The notes below the pieces were generated by a model. That model worked only from the letters and a program-made list of their open reading frames with translations, did no database searches and had not been told where the DNA came from. From Methylomonas rapida (GTDB lineage: Bacteria > Pseudomonadota > Gammaproteobacteria > Methylococcales > Methylomonadaceae), in the NCBI RefSeq assembly GCF_024360925.2, contig NZ_CP113517.1, positions 3,348,001 through 3,412,000 of the forward strand: DNA of 64,000 bases, given 5' to 3'. Below, in pieces: positions 35,851 through 45,096 of the stretch (position 1 is its first letter; every line of letters begins with the position of its first letter). A program made the translations under genes and the position numbers.

Positions 35851-36279
35851 TTATTCGATGGTCATGCGCTGACCGGCCTGCTTTTGCTTTTTCACCAGAT
35901 TCAGCGTCAAGATCCCGTTATCATAACGAGCCTTGCTGCTGGCTTCGTCGATATCGGACGGCAGTTGAAAGCTGCGCGATACTTCGCCGTAGTAGCGCTC
36001 ACTCCGCAATAACTTGTCTTCTTTGGTTTCGCTATCGACTTGGCTGATTTCGGCGCGAATGCTGACTACGTTGCCATCGATATTGACATGAATGTTATCC
36101 TTGCCCGCGCCCGGAATTTCCGCTTCGACGATAAACTCGTTTGGATTTTCCTTTACATCGACCTTGATTTGCGACGGTAACGGATCGCCATGTAACGGCT
36201 TGATAAAATAGCCAGGATTGATGTCCCGAAACAAATCATCAAACAAACTGCGACTTACGAATGGGGTTAAGCTACTCAT
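35851..36279 (-). CDS. Small heat-shock protein Hsp20
   Basis: ATP-independent holdase of the alpha-crystallin family, 142 residues. The alpha-crystallin domain runs from about 37 to 128 (IKVDVKENPNEFIVEAEIPG, VSIRAEISQ, RYYGEVSRSFQLPSDID) and contains the conserved ARYDNGILTLNLVKK motif; the tail is short and lacks a clear I-x-I. AGAGGAG precedes the ATG. A sigma-32-like promoter lies upstream (36327-36356), so heat induction is likely. Confidence 0.94.
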   Translation of the reverse strand: MSSLTPFVSRSLFDDLFRDINPGYFIKPLHGDPLPSQIKVDVKENPNEFIVEAEIPGAGKDNIHVNIDGNVVSIRAEISQVDSETKEDKLLRSERYYGEVSRSFQLPSDIDEASSKARYDNGILTLNLVKKQKQAGQRMTIE

Positions 36280-36326
36280 GTTTAATCTCCTCTGCGTTGC
36301 GCAAAATTTATGTCTTATGCGAGAGG

Positions 36327-36356
36327 AATTATGGTAGCGGAATCGAGAATTTCAAG
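36327..36356 (-). promoter_or_regulatory. Sigma-32-like heat-shock promoter for hsp20
   Basis: Read on the reverse strand, CTTGAAA (36356-36350) is followed after 15 bases by CCATAATT (36334-36327). The heat-shock consensus is CTTGAAA and CCCCATNT separated by about 13-15 bases; only the first two C of the second box are missing. It lies about 48 bases before the hsp20 ATG and reads toward it. The downstream heat-shock gene makes it more credible than the motif alone. Confidence 0.55.
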
Positions 36357-36410
36357 CCTGGCAAAGAATTATCAGGCCCAACAGATAACAAGATTGGAGA
36401 AAAACGGAAG

Positions 36411-36487
36411 TGGCGGAGCGGACGGGGCTCGAACCCGCGACCCCCGGCGTGACAGGCCGGTATTCTAACCAACTGAACTACCGCTCC
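36411..36487 (-). tRNA. tRNA-Asp (GTC)
   Basis: The reverse strand folds into a 77-base cloverleaf: acceptor GGAGCGG pairs with CCGCTCC, a D-arm TAGTTCAGTTGG, an anticodon stem-loop CCGGC-CTGTCAC-GCCGG with anticodon GTC, a T-arm with GGTTCGAGCC, discriminator G and an encoded CCA (36411-36413). It is nearly identical to the E. coli tRNA-Asp pattern. Confidence 0.97.
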
Positions 36488-36559
36488 GCAGTTGGAATTC
36501 AGGCATTATACAGCAACCACATACATCGTCAAGCCAAAAATAAACTTTCGCCAAAATCC

Positions 36560-37213
36560 ATGCCAAATCCTGTTTGTCCACTTTGTCTCGATGCTGCGCC
36601 CGTTGCGTTCTATCAAGACAAAAACCGCGATTATTATCGCTGCCGTCGTTGTCACTTGGTTTTCGTCCCGCCTGCACAACACTTGTCGCCGGATGCCGAA
36701 AAAGCCATTTACGACTTTCACCAAAATCAACTAGACGATCCGGGGTATCGGCAATTTTTATCCCGTTTGGCCACGCCATTACAGGAAAAGCTATCTCCGG
36801 CCTCAAGCGGTTTGGACTATGGCTGCGGGCCCGGCCCCTTGTTGGCGCAAATGCTGAAAAGGTTTGGCCATGATGTCGAAGTGTATGATCCCTTTTACGC
36901 CAACCGTCCCCAGCATTTGCAGCGTCGGTATGATTTTGTCACCTGCACCGAAGTCGTTGAGCACTTCAGACAGCCCGCGCAAGAATTCGAACGCCTTTTC
37001 GGCTTACTTCAGCCGGACGGCTTATTGGGCCTGATGACCAAGCTGGTCATCGATGCCGAAGCCTTCAGCCGCTGGCATTATAAAAACGACTTGACGCACG
37101 TCAGCTTTTTTTCCAAAACCACAATGCAATGGCTCGCCGAGACTTACCACTGCGAACTCGAGTTCGTCGGCAAGGATGTGATGATTTTTCGTGACCAGCG
37201 CAAGGGCGGATAA
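36560..37213 (+). CDS. Class I SAM methyltransferase with N-terminal zinc ribbon
   Basis: 217 residues from the ATG at 36560; the open frame extends left through the tRNA but that part is not coding. The N-terminus has CPLC (6-9) and CRRC (28-31), a four-cysteine zinc ribbon, then a methyltransferase core with SSGLDYGCGPGPLLAQM as SAM motif I, VEVYDPFYA and FVTCTEVVEHF. YKNDLTHVSFFSKTTMQWL is the usual C-terminal segment of Methyltransf_23-like proteins. Substrate unknown. Confidence 0.82.
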   Translation: MPNPVCPLCLDAAPVAFYQDKNRDYYRCRRCHLVFVPPAQHLSPDAEKAIYDFHQNQLDDPGYRQFLSRLATPLQEKLSPASSGLDYGCGPGPLLAQMLKRFGHDVEVYDPFYANRPQHLQRRYDFVTCTEVVEHFRQPAQEFERLFGLLQPDGLLGLMTKLVIDAEAFSRWHYKNDLTHVSFFSKTTMQWLAETYHCELEFVGKDVMIFRDQRKGG

Positions 37214-37305
37214 CCCCAAAACCAGAAACGCCAGGTAAATATCAGAAGTGGCCCCAATCGCTTGAACAGTAGAATCCAAAATTAAAGTGAAATCCCCGCT
37301 GTTGG

Positions 37306-37862
37306 TTAGGCTGCCTTTTTAACGATTGGCAGCAAGTCGTAATACGCCTGATGAGGCGTTTGTCGATTCAAGCTGGAGTGGGGGCGATCCTGGTTATACC
37401 ATTCGAAATAATCCAGGATTGAAGCGCGGGCTTTGGCGACGGAATCGTAGGCATGCAGGTAAACCCGCTCGTATTTGACTGATCGCCATAGTCGCTCGAC
37501 GAAGACATTATCTCGCCAAGCGCCCGTCCGTCCATGCTCAACTGGCAGCCCTGACTTTTCACGGCCTCGACAAACGCTTTGGCGGTAAATTGGCTACCTT
37601 GGTCGGTGTTGACGATCTCCGGTTTGCCATATTGCCGGAATGCTTGTTCCAGCACATCCACTGCATGACAAGCTTCCAGCGTGATGGCGACCTTGGCGGC
37701 TAGGACTTTGCGACTGGCCCAATCGACTACGGCCGTCAGGTATGCAAAGCCTTTACTCATCGGAATATACGTCGTGCCCAAGGCCCACACCTGATTAGCC
37801 CGATCAATGGTGATGCCGCTCAGCAAGTAAGGATAAATCTCGTACCCTGGAGGTACTTGCAA
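37306..37862 (-). pseudogene. IS3-family transposase (OrfB) remnant, frameshifted and 5'-truncated
   Basis: Reverse-strand reading gives an rve-type integrase: YPYLLSGITIDRANQVWALG, YIPMSKGFAYLTAVVDW and EIVNTDQGSQFT with the catalytic Asp of the DDE triad. Near 37523 one base is missing from a C run (AGCGCCCG where AGCGCCCCG is needed); joining the frames restores GAWRDNVFVERLWRS (with the catalytic Glu), then YNQDRPHSSLNRQTP, ending at the TAA at 37306. The 5' part of OrfB and all of OrfA are absent; the frame runs straight into the inverted-repeat element at 37850. The right-hand IS end was not found. Confidence 0.85.
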
Positions 37863-37948
37863 AATGATGAGATTTTACGCAAAAACCACTAGATATAGTG
37901 GTTTTTAAAATTAATTGGCCACTAATAGTGGTATTTTGCAAGTTCCTC
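37850..37948. mobile_element. 99-bp inverted-repeat element with nested palindromes
   Basis: The outer arms GAGGTACTTGCAAAAT (37850-37865) and ATTTTGCAAGTTCCTC (37933-37948) match at 15 of 16 bases as inverted repeats. Inside are a perfect 11-base hairpin (AAAAACCACTA-GATA-TAGTGGTTTTT, 37881-37906) and a second smaller palindrome with the same CCACTA/TAGTGG arms (37919-37931). It abuts the truncated IS3 gene and lies 12 bases from the ssb stop. It may be a MITE or a recombination scar, and could also terminate ssb. Confidence 0.6.
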
Positions 37949-37960
37949 CTTTAGTATCTT

Positions 37961-38419
37961 TTAAAACGGTATATCATCATCGAAATCGTCATACGCTGGC
38001 GGCGCCGATTGCGGACCGGCAGGTGCCGATGGACGATTGTCATAGCTGTTGGCAGGTGGCGTATTATCGGAGTAACTGGCGGTGCCACCGCTACGGCTAT
38101 CCAGCATATTCATCGCATCGGCGACGATTTCGGTCGTGTATCTGTCTTGCCCGTCCTGGCCCTGCCATTTCTGGGTGCGGATACGGCCTTCCACATAGAC
38201 CTGACTGCCCTTCTTCAAGTATTCCCCAACGGTTTTTGCCAAACCGCTAAAAAATACCACCCGATGCCATTCGGTTTCTTCCTTGCGCTCATTGGTATTG
38301 CGATCGCGCCATCGCCGAGTCGTCGCCAGGCGGATGGTCGCAATCGGATCACCACTGGGCATATAGCGAATTTCCGGATCAGCACCAAGTCGGCCGATCA
38401 ACATGACTTTGTTCAACAT
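37961..38419 (-). CDS. ssb: Single-stranded DNA-binding protein
   Basis: Essential replication and repair protein that coats single-stranded DNA and recruits partners by its C-terminal tip. 152 residues: an OB-fold (1-108; [52 protein letters not shown]), a Pro/Ser/Asn-rich linker and the acidic tail DDFDDDIPF. It is 35 bases downstream of yajR on the same strand, and on the opposite strand from uvrA beyond it, close to the common ssb/uvrA arrangement. Confidence 0.97.
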   Translation of the reverse strand: MLNKVMLIGRLGADPEIRYMPSGDPIATIRLATTRRWRDRNTNERKEETEWHRVVFFSGLAKTVGEYLKKGSQVYVEGRIRTQKWQGQDGQDRYTTEIVADAMNMLDSRSGGTASYSDNTPPANSYDNRPSAPAGPQSAPPAYDDFDDDIPF

Positions 38420-38454
38420 AATTGTCTCCGTATAAAAACTCGGCTAGCAACGAC

Positions 38455-39840
38455 TCAACGCCATTGCTGTAAAAATATATTCAGTTCGTTCTTGTTCAGT
38501 ATCTGGCTATCCACTTTCAGATAGGCCGTATTTTCCTCGAAATGCAATCTCACTTCCTCGACGCCGTCGATCGCCAACAAAGCCTTGGAAAATTCGGCGC
38601 CGCGCTCCGGCCTGACGGCCTGAAGCGACAACAATAGATTGGCCAGATAGCGCGGCTGCGACATGAACAAGGCGATCAACCCCCAAGTCCCTGCCACCGC
38701 GGCGGAAAATACGAATACCGAGGCGGGGCCATATTCACCGTACAACCAGCCGCCGCTGGCGCCTCCCAGAAAAGCACCAATGAACTGGGCCGCTGAATAA
38801 ATACCCATCGCCGTGCCTTTCAAATCGCCCGGCGCGGTTTTGGAAATCAACGACGGCAAAGTGGCTTCCAGCAAATTGAAACCGCAAAAGAACACCCACA
38901 AACAGGCGATCAAGCCAAGCAACTGTCCGTGCAGCAGCACAAAACCCAGGTTCGCCAGTATCAGCGCCAAGATGGCGCCGATAAACACCTTTTTCATTTG
39001 CCGCTTCTTCTCGGCGATGATCACGAACGGAATGATCGCCGCCATCGAGGTTACCAGAACCGGCAGATAGACCTGCCAGTGGCTACCGCCCCCCAGCCCC
39101 GCGTCGCGCATCAACAAGGGCACAACCACGAAGCTGGCCATCAGAATCAGATGGAGCGCGAAAATGCCATAGTTAAGTCTCAATAAATCGGCATTTTTGA
39201 TGACCGTCTTCAATTCGGAAGGAATGTATTCCGCGTCGCGATGTATCGATATTTTTTGCGGATTTGGCACGATGAACAAGATCACCAAGATAGCCAGCGC
39301 GGCCAAGATCGCAATCAACCAGAAAATGCCGCTGATACCGAAATGGTGCGCTACCACAGGGCCTATCGTCATCGCCACACCGAACGACACGCCGATACTG
39401 GCGCCTATCGTAGCCATGGCCTTGGTTCGGTTGACTTCCTGCGTCAGATCGGCCAGCAAGGCCATCACGGCCGCCGATACCGCGCCGCAGCCTTGCAAGG
39501 CGCGCCCAATGAGCACGCCATAAATATCGCTAGCCAACGCGGCCACCACGCTGCCCAGCAAAAACAGCAGCAGACCAATCACGATTATGGCTTTGCGGCT
39601 GAAACGATCGGAAAGCAAACCGAAAGGTATCTGCAAGACGGCCTGGGTCAGGCCATAAATCCCCATCGTCAAACCCACCAGTTTCGGTGTCGAACCCGGC
39701 ATTTGCTCGGTAAACAGCGACAATACCGGCAGCAACATGAACAAACCCAGCATCCTGAGTGAATAAATACTGGCCAGCGAGACTGTCGCCCGCTTTTCCA
39801 TGGACGTCATCCCGCCTGAAACATCCTGAACCTGTGTCAA
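38455..39840 (-). CDS. yajR: MFS transporter YajR-like with C-terminal YAM domain
   Basis: 461 residues; 12 helices then a cytoplasmic ferredoxin-like YAM domain (about 395-461; AIDGVEEVRLHFEENTAYLKV), matching E. coli YajR (about 456). Motif A is present as LLSDRFSRKAIIVIG. The TTG at 39840 is kept as start because GAGGAG lies about 8 bases upstream, better than the sites before the ATGs at 39810 and 39801. Substrate unknown; YajR is thought to be a drug/proton antiporter. It lies upstream of ssb and is divergent from uvrA. Confidence 0.88.
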   Translation of the reverse strand: MTQVQDVSGGMTSMEKRATVSLASIYSLRMLGLFMLLPVLSLFTEQMPGSTPKLVGLTMGIYGLTQAVLQIPFGLLSDRFSRKAIIVIGLLLFLLGSVVAALASDIYGVLIGRALQGCGAVSAAVMALLADLTQEVNRTKAMATIGASIGVSFGVAMTIGPVVAHHFGISGIFWLIAILAALAILVILFIVPNPQKISIHRDAEYIPSELKTVIKNADLLRLNYGIFALHLILMASFVVVPLLMRDAGLGGGSHWQVYLPVLVTSMAAIIPFVIIAEKKRQMKKVFIGAILALILANLGFVLLHGQLLGLIACLWVFFCGFNLLEATLPSLISKTAPGDLKGTAMGIYSAAQFIGAFLGGASGGWLYGEYGPASVFVFSAAVAGTWGLIALFMSQPRYLANLLLSLQAVRPERGAEFSKALLAIDGVEEVRLHFEENTAYLKVDSQILNKNELNIFLQQWR

Positions 39841-39937
39841 ACTCCAACTCCTCTTTACCCTCGTTTAAAGGTGCCTATAGTATCAGTTTATGGATACCCG
39901 GCTCCAGCCTCGGAAAATATCACGAGCACGCGAATCT

Positions 39938-39966
39938 TTGCTCAACCCGAAGCAACCTCGTATAGT
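39938..39966 (+). promoter_or_regulatory. Candidate uvrA promoter
   Basis: TTGCTC (39938-39943), a 17-base spacer and TATAGT (39961-39966) lie 33 bases before the uvrA start. TATAGTATC is also present at 39876-39884, so the region holds a repeated -10-like sequence. I looked for an SOS box (CTGT-N8-ACAG) and found only a poor half (CTGTTCTAATCCCAGG), so LexA control is not supported. Confidence 0.4.
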
Positions 39967-39999
39967 ATCCGGCTGTTCTAATCCCAGGAATTCGCAGCA

Positions 40000-42816
40000 G
40001 TGGACACCATTAGCATACGCGGCGCCCGTACCCATAATCTGAAAAACATCGATCTGGATTTGCCGCGCGACAAGTTGATCGTCATCACCGGCCTATCCGG
40101 TTCCGGCAAGTCATCCCTGGCCTTCGACACCATTTACGCCGAAGGCCAGCGCCGTTACGTCGAATCCTTGTCGGCCTATGCCCGGCAGTTCTTGTCGATG
40201 ATGGAAAAACCCGATGTCGATCATATCGAAGGCCTGTCGCCGGCGATTTCGATCGAACAAAAATCCACTTCGCACAATCCGCGTTCCACGGTCGGCACCA
40301 TCACCGAGATTTACGATTACCTGCGTTTGCTCTATGCTAGGGTCGGCATCCCGCGCTGCCCTGAACACGACGTATCCTTACAGGCGCAGACCGTCAGCCA
40401 GATGGTCGACCAAGTCCTCGCCCAGCCCGAAGGAGAGCGCTGGATGCTGTTGGCGCCGGTGGTCAACGACCGCAAGGGCGAGCACGTATTATTGCTGGAA
40501 GACTTGAAAGCCCAAGGCTTCTTGCGCGCCCGCATCGACGGCGAGGTCTACGAACTGGACGAGCCCCCGGCGCTGGATTTGAAGAAAAAACACACGATAG
40601 AAGTCATCGTCGATCGTTTCAAGATTAGGGAGGATATCGCCCTGCGCCTGGCGGAGTCCTTCGAAACCGCGCTGCGCCTTTCGGACGGCCAGGCAATTGC
40701 CGCATCGATGGAAAACGGGCAACAACTGCTGTTCTCGGAACGCTATGCCTGCCCGCATTGCGGCTACAGCCTCAGCGAACTGGAGCCCCGCATTTTTTCG
40801 TTCAACAACCCCAAGGGCGCCTGCCCGAGCTGCGACGGGCTCGGCGTGCGCCAGCATTTCGACCCGCAACTGGTGGTGCACAATCCGGAAATCAGCCTGG
40901 CCGGCGGCGCGGTGCGCGGTTGGGACCGCCGCAATGCCTATTACTACCAGATCATCTGCGCGCTGGCTGCCCATTACGGCTTCGATCCGGAGGCACCGTT
41001 TTCGCAAATTCCGAAGGACATCCAGGCGGTGATCCTGTATGGCAGTGGTGAGGAGAGCATCAGTTTCCAGCTGCACATGGGCAGCGGCAAGCCTCGCACC
41101 AGCCATAATCCATTCGAAGGCATCATCCCCAACATGGAGCGCCGTTATCACGAGAGCGACTCGCAAATGGTGCGCGACGAACTGTCCAAATACCTGGCCC
41201 AACAGACCTGCACGGCCTGCGAAGGGGCGCGCTTGAATCTGGGCGCCCGCCATGTGTATGTCGAGAATAAACCGCTGCATCAGATCACCCGTCTACCGAT
41301 CCGCGAAACGCTAAGTTTTTTTCAAGACTTGAACATCCCCGGCCACCGCGGCGAAATCGCGGCCAAGATCAACAAGGAAATTCAGGAGCGGCTAGAATTT
41401 TTGGTCAATGTCGGTCTGGATTATCTGACCCTGGACCGCAGCGCCGACACGCTATCGGGCGGCGAAGCCCAGCGCATCCGCCTTGCCAGCCAGATCGGCG
41501 CCGGCCTGGTCGGCGTCATGTATGTGCTGGACGAGCCATCCATCGGCCTGCACCAGCGCGACAACGAACGTTTGCTCAATACCTTGTTCAGACTACGCGA
41601 TCTCGGTAACACCGTGATCGTCGTCGAACACGACGAAGACGCGATCCGCGCCGCCGACCATATCGTCGACATCGGCCCCGGCGCCGGGGTGCACGGCGGA
41701 CAAATCGTAGCTCAAGGGTCGCCCGAACAAATTCTGGCCGACACCCATTCGCTGACAGGCCAGTATTTGTCCGGTGCGCAAAGCATAGACGCGCCCAAGA
41801 AAACCACGTCCAACGATCCGACCCGGCAATTGGTCATCAAGGGCGCCGGCGGCAACAATCTGAAAAATGTCACGGTCAAATTCCCGGTGGGGCTGTTGAC
41901 TTGTGTGACCGGGGTATCGGGCTCTGGGAAATCGACCTTGATCAACGATACCTTGTACAGTCACGCCGCGCGCGTCATCAACGGCGCCAGTTGTATACCG
42001 GCGCCGTGCGAAGCTATCGAAGGCCTGGAGCAATTCGACAAGGTCGTGGACATCGACCAAAGCCCGATCGGCCGCACGCCCCGCTCGAATCCGGCCACCT
42101 ACACCGGCATCTTCACGCCGATCCGTGAACTGTTCGCGGCCGTGCCGGAAGCCCGTTCGCGCGGTTACACGCCGGGCCGCTTCAGTTTCAACGTCAAGGG
42201 CGGTCGCTGCGAAGCCTGCGCCGGCGACGGCGTGATCAAGGTGGAAATGCACTTTTTGCCCGACATTTTTGTCCCTTGCGACATTTGCCATGGTAAGCGT
42301 TACAATCGGGAGACCCTGGAAATTCGCTACAAGGGCAAGACCATACACGAAGTGCTGGAAATGACCGTGGAAGATGCCGCTCAGTTTTTCTCGGCGGTTC
42401 CCAGTTTGTCACGCAAGCTGCAGACCTTGATCGACGTGGGCTTGAGTTATGTCACGCTGGGCCAAAACGCCGTCACGCTATCCGGCGGCGAGGCGCAGCG
42501 GGTCAAACTGGCCAAGGAACTGTCAAAACGCGACACCGGCAAGACTTTGTATATCCTCGACGAGCCGACCACAGGCCTGCACTTCCATGACATCAAACAG
42601 CTATTGTCGGTGCTGCACACCCTGCGCGACCACGGCAATACCGTGATCATTATCGAGCATAACTTGGACGTGATCAAAACCGCCGACTGGATCATCGACA
42701 TGGGTCCCGAGGGCGGCAATGGCGGCGGCACACTGGTTGCGGAAGGCACGCCGCGAGATATAGCCAAACACCGGGATTCACATACAGGAAAGTATTTGAA
42801 GCGTTTTTTTGCCTAA
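40000..42816 (+). CDS. uvrA: Excinuclease ABC subunit A
   Basis: Damage-recognition ATPase of nucleotide excision repair. 938 residues, GTG start. Two ABC modules: Walker [10 protein letters not shown] (31-39) and GVSGSGKST (about 638-646), with signatures [12 protein letters not shown] (about 485) and [12 protein letters not shown] (about 826) and two LDEPS/T Walker B motifs. Zinc modules: CPHC near 250 with CPSC near 276, and CEAC near 737 with CDIC near 760. The standard start [17 protein letters not shown] is kept. Length and order are fully typical. Confidence 0.98.
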   Translation: MDTISIRGARTHNLKNIDLDLPRDKLIVITGLSGSGKSSLAFDTIYAEGQRRYVESLSAYARQFLSMMEKPDVDHIEGLSPAISIEQKSTSHNPRSTVGTITEIYDYLRLLYARVGIPRCPEHDVSLQAQTVSQMVDQVLAQPEGERWMLLAPVVNDRKGEHVLLLEDLKAQGFLRARIDGEVYELDEPPALDLKKKHTIEVIVDRFKIREDIALRLAESFETALRLSDGQAIAASMENGQQLLFSERYACPHCGYSLSELEPRIFSFNNPKGACPSCDGLGVRQHFDPQLVVHNPEISLAGGAVRGWDRRNAYYYQIICALAAHYGFDPEAPFSQIPKDIQAVILYGSGEESISFQLHMGSGKPRTSHNPFEGIIPNMERRYHESDSQMVRDELSKYLAQQTCTACEGARLNLGARHVYVENKPLHQITRLPIRETLSFFQDLNIPGHRGEIAAKINKEIQERLEFLVNVGLDYLTLDRSADTLSGGEAQRIRLASQIGAGLVGVMYVLDEPSIGLHQRDNERLLNTLFRLRDLGNTVIVVEHDEDAIRAADHIVDIGPGAGVHGGQIVAQGSPEQILADTHSLTGQYLSGAQSIDAPKKTTSNDPTRQLVIKGAGGNNLKNVTVKFPVGLLTCVTGVSGSGKSTLINDTLYSHAARVINGASCIPAPCEAIEGLEQFDKVVDIDQSPIGRTPRSNPATYTGIFTPIRELFAAVPEARSRGYTPGRFSFNVKGGRCEACAGDGVIKVEMHFLPDIFVPCDICHGKRYNRETLEIRYKGKTIHEVLEMTVEDAAQFFSAVPSLSRKLQTLIDVGLSYVTLGQNAVTLSGGEAQRVKLAKELSKRDTGKTLYILDEPTTGLHFHDIKQLLSVLHTLRDHGNTVIIIEHNLDVIKTADWIIDMGPEGGNGGGTLVAEGTPRDIAKHRDSHTGKYLKRFFA

Positions 42817-42979
42817 CCAACATGAAGACGCGGCATCCCTCAGGCAAACCCAAGACTACTTCAGGAGCGACACCCTCATCGCTACCTTCAGGGCAAGCCT
42901 TGAAAGGGCATTAACGTTTTTGCTTGAAACTGCGTAGGAGATTCGATAAGACGGAATTTATCGAGATTCAGAAAAGAGT

Positions 42980-43055
42980 TGGTGGGTGCTGAGGGGTTCG
43001 AACCCCCGACCCTCGCCTTGTAAGGGCGATGCTCTCCCAGCTGAGCTAAGCACCC
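42980..43055 (-). tRNA. tRNA-Val (TAC)
   Basis: Reverse-strand 76-base cloverleaf: acceptor GGGTGCT/AGCACCC, D-arm TAGCTCAGCTGGGAGA, anticodon stem-loop CGCC-CTTACAA-GGCG with anticodon TAC, T-arm GGTTCGAACC, discriminator A and an encoded CCA (42980-42982). It lies between uvrA and the repeat element copy 2. Confidence 0.97.
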
Positions 43056-43171
43056 ACTCGTTTGAGCCGCGTATTCTACACAATTTAACGTCAGGCACAA
43101 ACTATTTTTGCTTGCAAAATCCGGAAACAACCTCATCGGTAAAGGAATGCGGCCGCAATAAAGTCGTTCAC

Positions 43172-43345
43172 CCTAAAAACGACAGTCAGTCCACGAACCT
43201 CACGAAAGACAAGAAAGACAAGAAAGAAATCATTGCGTTATGAAGCTTATCGATCCATCTGTTTAGTGCTACTTTTCGGCGGTGACAACTGGTTGAAACT
43301 TTTCGTGATTTTCGTGTGTTTCGTGGACCAAATGATTTTTCTAGG
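43172..43345. repeat. Inverted-repeat element, copy 2 (MITE-like, 174 bp)
   Basis: Begins CCTAAAAAC and CCACGAACCTCACGAAAGAC (43191) and ends TTCGTGTGTTTCGTGGACCA (43311-43330) then ATTTTTCTAGG; ends mirror each other and closely match copy 1 at 30785-30948. The interior is partly different and includes AAGA-rich direct repeats (GACAAGAAAGACAAGAAAG). No coding capacity. It lies in the 362-base gap between tRNA-Val and fabG, which otherwise holds only the fabG terminator. Confidence 0.65.
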
Positions 43346-43357
43346 TTCATTAATCAC

Positions 43358-43395
43358 AAAAAAACCGGCAGTCACACAAGGCGAAGCCGGCTTTT
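43358..43395 (-). terminator. Candidate terminator of the fab operon
   Basis: On the reverse strand GCCGG... pairs as CCGGC (complement of 43386-43390) with GCCGG (complement of 43365-43369), followed by seven T (complement of 43358-43364). It lies 22 bases after the fabG stop. The stem is short, with A:T pairs extending it past one bulge, so this is probable rather than certain. Confidence 0.5.
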
Positions 43396-43417
43396 CAAAA
43401 ACGAAACACGCCAAATT

Positions 43418-44146
43418 CTAAGGCATGTACATGCCGCCATTGACGTGCAAGGTTTCGCCGGTAATGTAAGACGCCTGCTCCGAAGCCAGGAAGGACACCG
43501 CATGAGCGATCTCTTCCGGTTGCCCCAAACGGCCCAGGGCAATCGAATTCAACAAAGCATTCTTGATGTCGTCGGACAATTCCTTGGTCATGTCGGTATC
43601 GATGAAACCGGGCGCCACGGTATTGACGGTAATGCCACGCGAACCGACCTCCTTGGCCATTGATTTTGCGAAGCCCACCATGCCGGCTTTCGCCGCCGCG
43701 TAGTTGGTTTGGCCGGCATTGCCGGTGGAACCGACCACCGAAGAAATATTGATGATGCGACCATAGCGGGCCTTCATCATGCCGCGCAAAACCGCCTTGC
43801 TCATCCGGAAAACCGAGGTCAGATTGGTGTTGATGATGTCATCCCACTCCTCATCCTTCATCCGCATCAACAAGTTGTCGCGGGTAATGCCGGCGTTATT
43901 GACCAGCACGGCCGGCGTACCGTAATCATCGCCGGTGACCTTGATGAAGTTTTCGATGTCGGCGGCGTCGGCTACATTCAGTTTGTAGCCCTTGCCGTTT
44001 TCCCCCAGATAGGCGGAAATCGCCTCGGCGCCGTTGTCGGAAGTCGCGGTACCGATTACAAAAAAACCGTCGGCGACCAATCTTTCGGCAATCGCACGAC
44101 CGATGCCGCGGCTAGCACCCGTGACAATGGCAACTTTTTTATCCAT
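43418..44146 (-). CDS. fabG: 3-oxoacyl-[acyl-carrier-protein] reductase
   Basis: NADPH-dependent reductase of the fatty acid elongation cycle. 242 residues from the ATG at 44146 (GGAGC upstream); the frame extends 6 codons further but that part is fabD coding. SDR features: TGASRGIG (9-16), NNAG (83-86) and the catalytic triad Ser136, Tyr149, Lys153 (YAAAK). The start overlaps the fabD stop by 8 bases. acpP and fabF, which usually follow, are not in this window; a terminator and the repeat element follow instead. Confidence 0.96.
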   Translation of the reverse strand: MDKKVAIVTGASRGIGRAIAERLVADGFFVIGTATSDNGAEAISAYLGENGKGYKLNVADAADIENFIKVTGDDYGTPAVLVNNAGITRDNLLMRMKDEEWDDIINTNLTSVFRMSKAVLRGMMKARYGRIINISSVVGSTGNAGQTNYAAAKAGMVGFAKSMAKEVGSRGITVNTVAPGFIDTDMTKELSDDIKNALLNSIALGRLGQPEEIAHAVSFLASEQASYITGETLHVNGGMYMP

Positions 44147-45089
44147 GTAAGTGCTCCAATACATTGTTTAAAGAATCCGGATCGAATATCGTCATGTGCA
44201 CGGCATCGGGCGCGATGCGTTTGTTCAACCCTAGCAAAACCTTGCCTGGCCCACATTCGATGAAGCCAGCCACGCCTTGTTCATGCATGAATTTGATGCT
44301 TTCGACCCAGCGCACCGGCATGAATAACTGCTCTTTCAACGCATGGCGAATCACTTCCGGCGAGCCATGCGACTTGACGTCGGCGTTGTGTATCAGCGTG
44401 ACATCCGGCATCTCGACATTGATACCCTGCAAAATTTCGTTGAGTTTTTCCGATGCGGCTTCCATCAAACGGCAATGCGACGGCACGCTGACCGGTAATT
44501 TGACGGCGCGTTTCGCGCCCAATGCCTTCAGCGCCTCCATCGCTCTGTCAACCGCCGCGGTTTCACCGGCAATGACAACTTGACCCGGCGCATTGAAATT
44601 GGCCGCCGCGACGACTTCACCGCGAGCGACTTCGGCGCAAGTGTTCACTACCTGGTGATCCTGCAGACCCAAGATCGCCGCCATGGCACCCACGCCGACC
44701 GGAACGGCTTCTTGCATCAAACGACCGCGCGCCGCCACCAATTTGACAGCATCCTCGAAAGCAATCGCACCCGAGCAAACCAGGGCGGTGTATTCGCCCA
44801 GGCTGTGACCCGCCATCCAGGCCGGTCGGATTTGGCTTTTCTCACACCATATGCGCCAAACCGCAACGCCGGCCGCCAACATCGCCGGTTGCGTATTTTG
44901 CGTTTGATTCAAATCGGCTTCAGGGCCATTTTGCACCAGATTCCACAAATCGAAACCCAAGGCATCGGAAGCCTGCTCGAAAGTTTGCTTGGTCGAAGGA
45001 TAAGCCTCCGCAAGCGATGACATCATGCCGACGGATTGCGAGCCCTGCCCTGGAAAAACGAAAGCCAAGTTATAATTTTGTTCGTTCAT
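44139..45089 (-). CDS. fabD: Malonyl-CoA:ACP transacylase
   Basis: Transfers malonyl from CoA to acyl carrier protein. 316 residues; FVFPGQGSQSVGM at the N-terminus and the GHSLGEY nucleophile elbow with Ser96; SVPSHCRLM holds the partner His. Usual family length about 310. Lies between fabH (7-base gap) and fabG (8-base overlap) in the fatty acid operon. Confidence 0.97.
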   Translation of the reverse strand: MNEQNYNLAFVFPGQGSQSVGMMSSLAEAYPSTKQTFEQASDALGFDLWNLVQNGPEADLNQTQNTQPAMLAAGVAVWRIWCEKSQIRPAWMAGHSLGEYTALVCSGAIAFEDAVKLVAARGRLMQEAVPVGVGAMAAILGLQDHQVVNTCAEVARGEVVAAANFNAPGQVVIAGETAAVDRAMEALKALGAKRAVKLPVSVPSHCRLMEAASEKLNEILQGINVEMPDVTLIHNADVKSHGSPEVIRHALKEQLFMPVRWVESIKFMHEQGVAGFIECGPGKVLLGLNKRIAPDAVHMTIFDPDSLNNVLEHLHG

Positions 45090-45096
45090 AGCCTTT

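Noticed and set aside
36410-36559. Longer start for the zinc-ribbon methyltransferase
   Set aside because: The extra 50 codons run through tRNA-Asp; the ATG at 36560 directly precedes the CPLC zinc ribbon.
39841-39999. LexA/SOS box before uvrA
   Set aside because: Only CTGT with no matching ACAG at the right distance; does not meet the consensus.
42828-42920. 30-codon ORF after uvrA
   Set aside because: No ribosome-binding site, polar low-complexity product and no hydrophobic or conserved feature.
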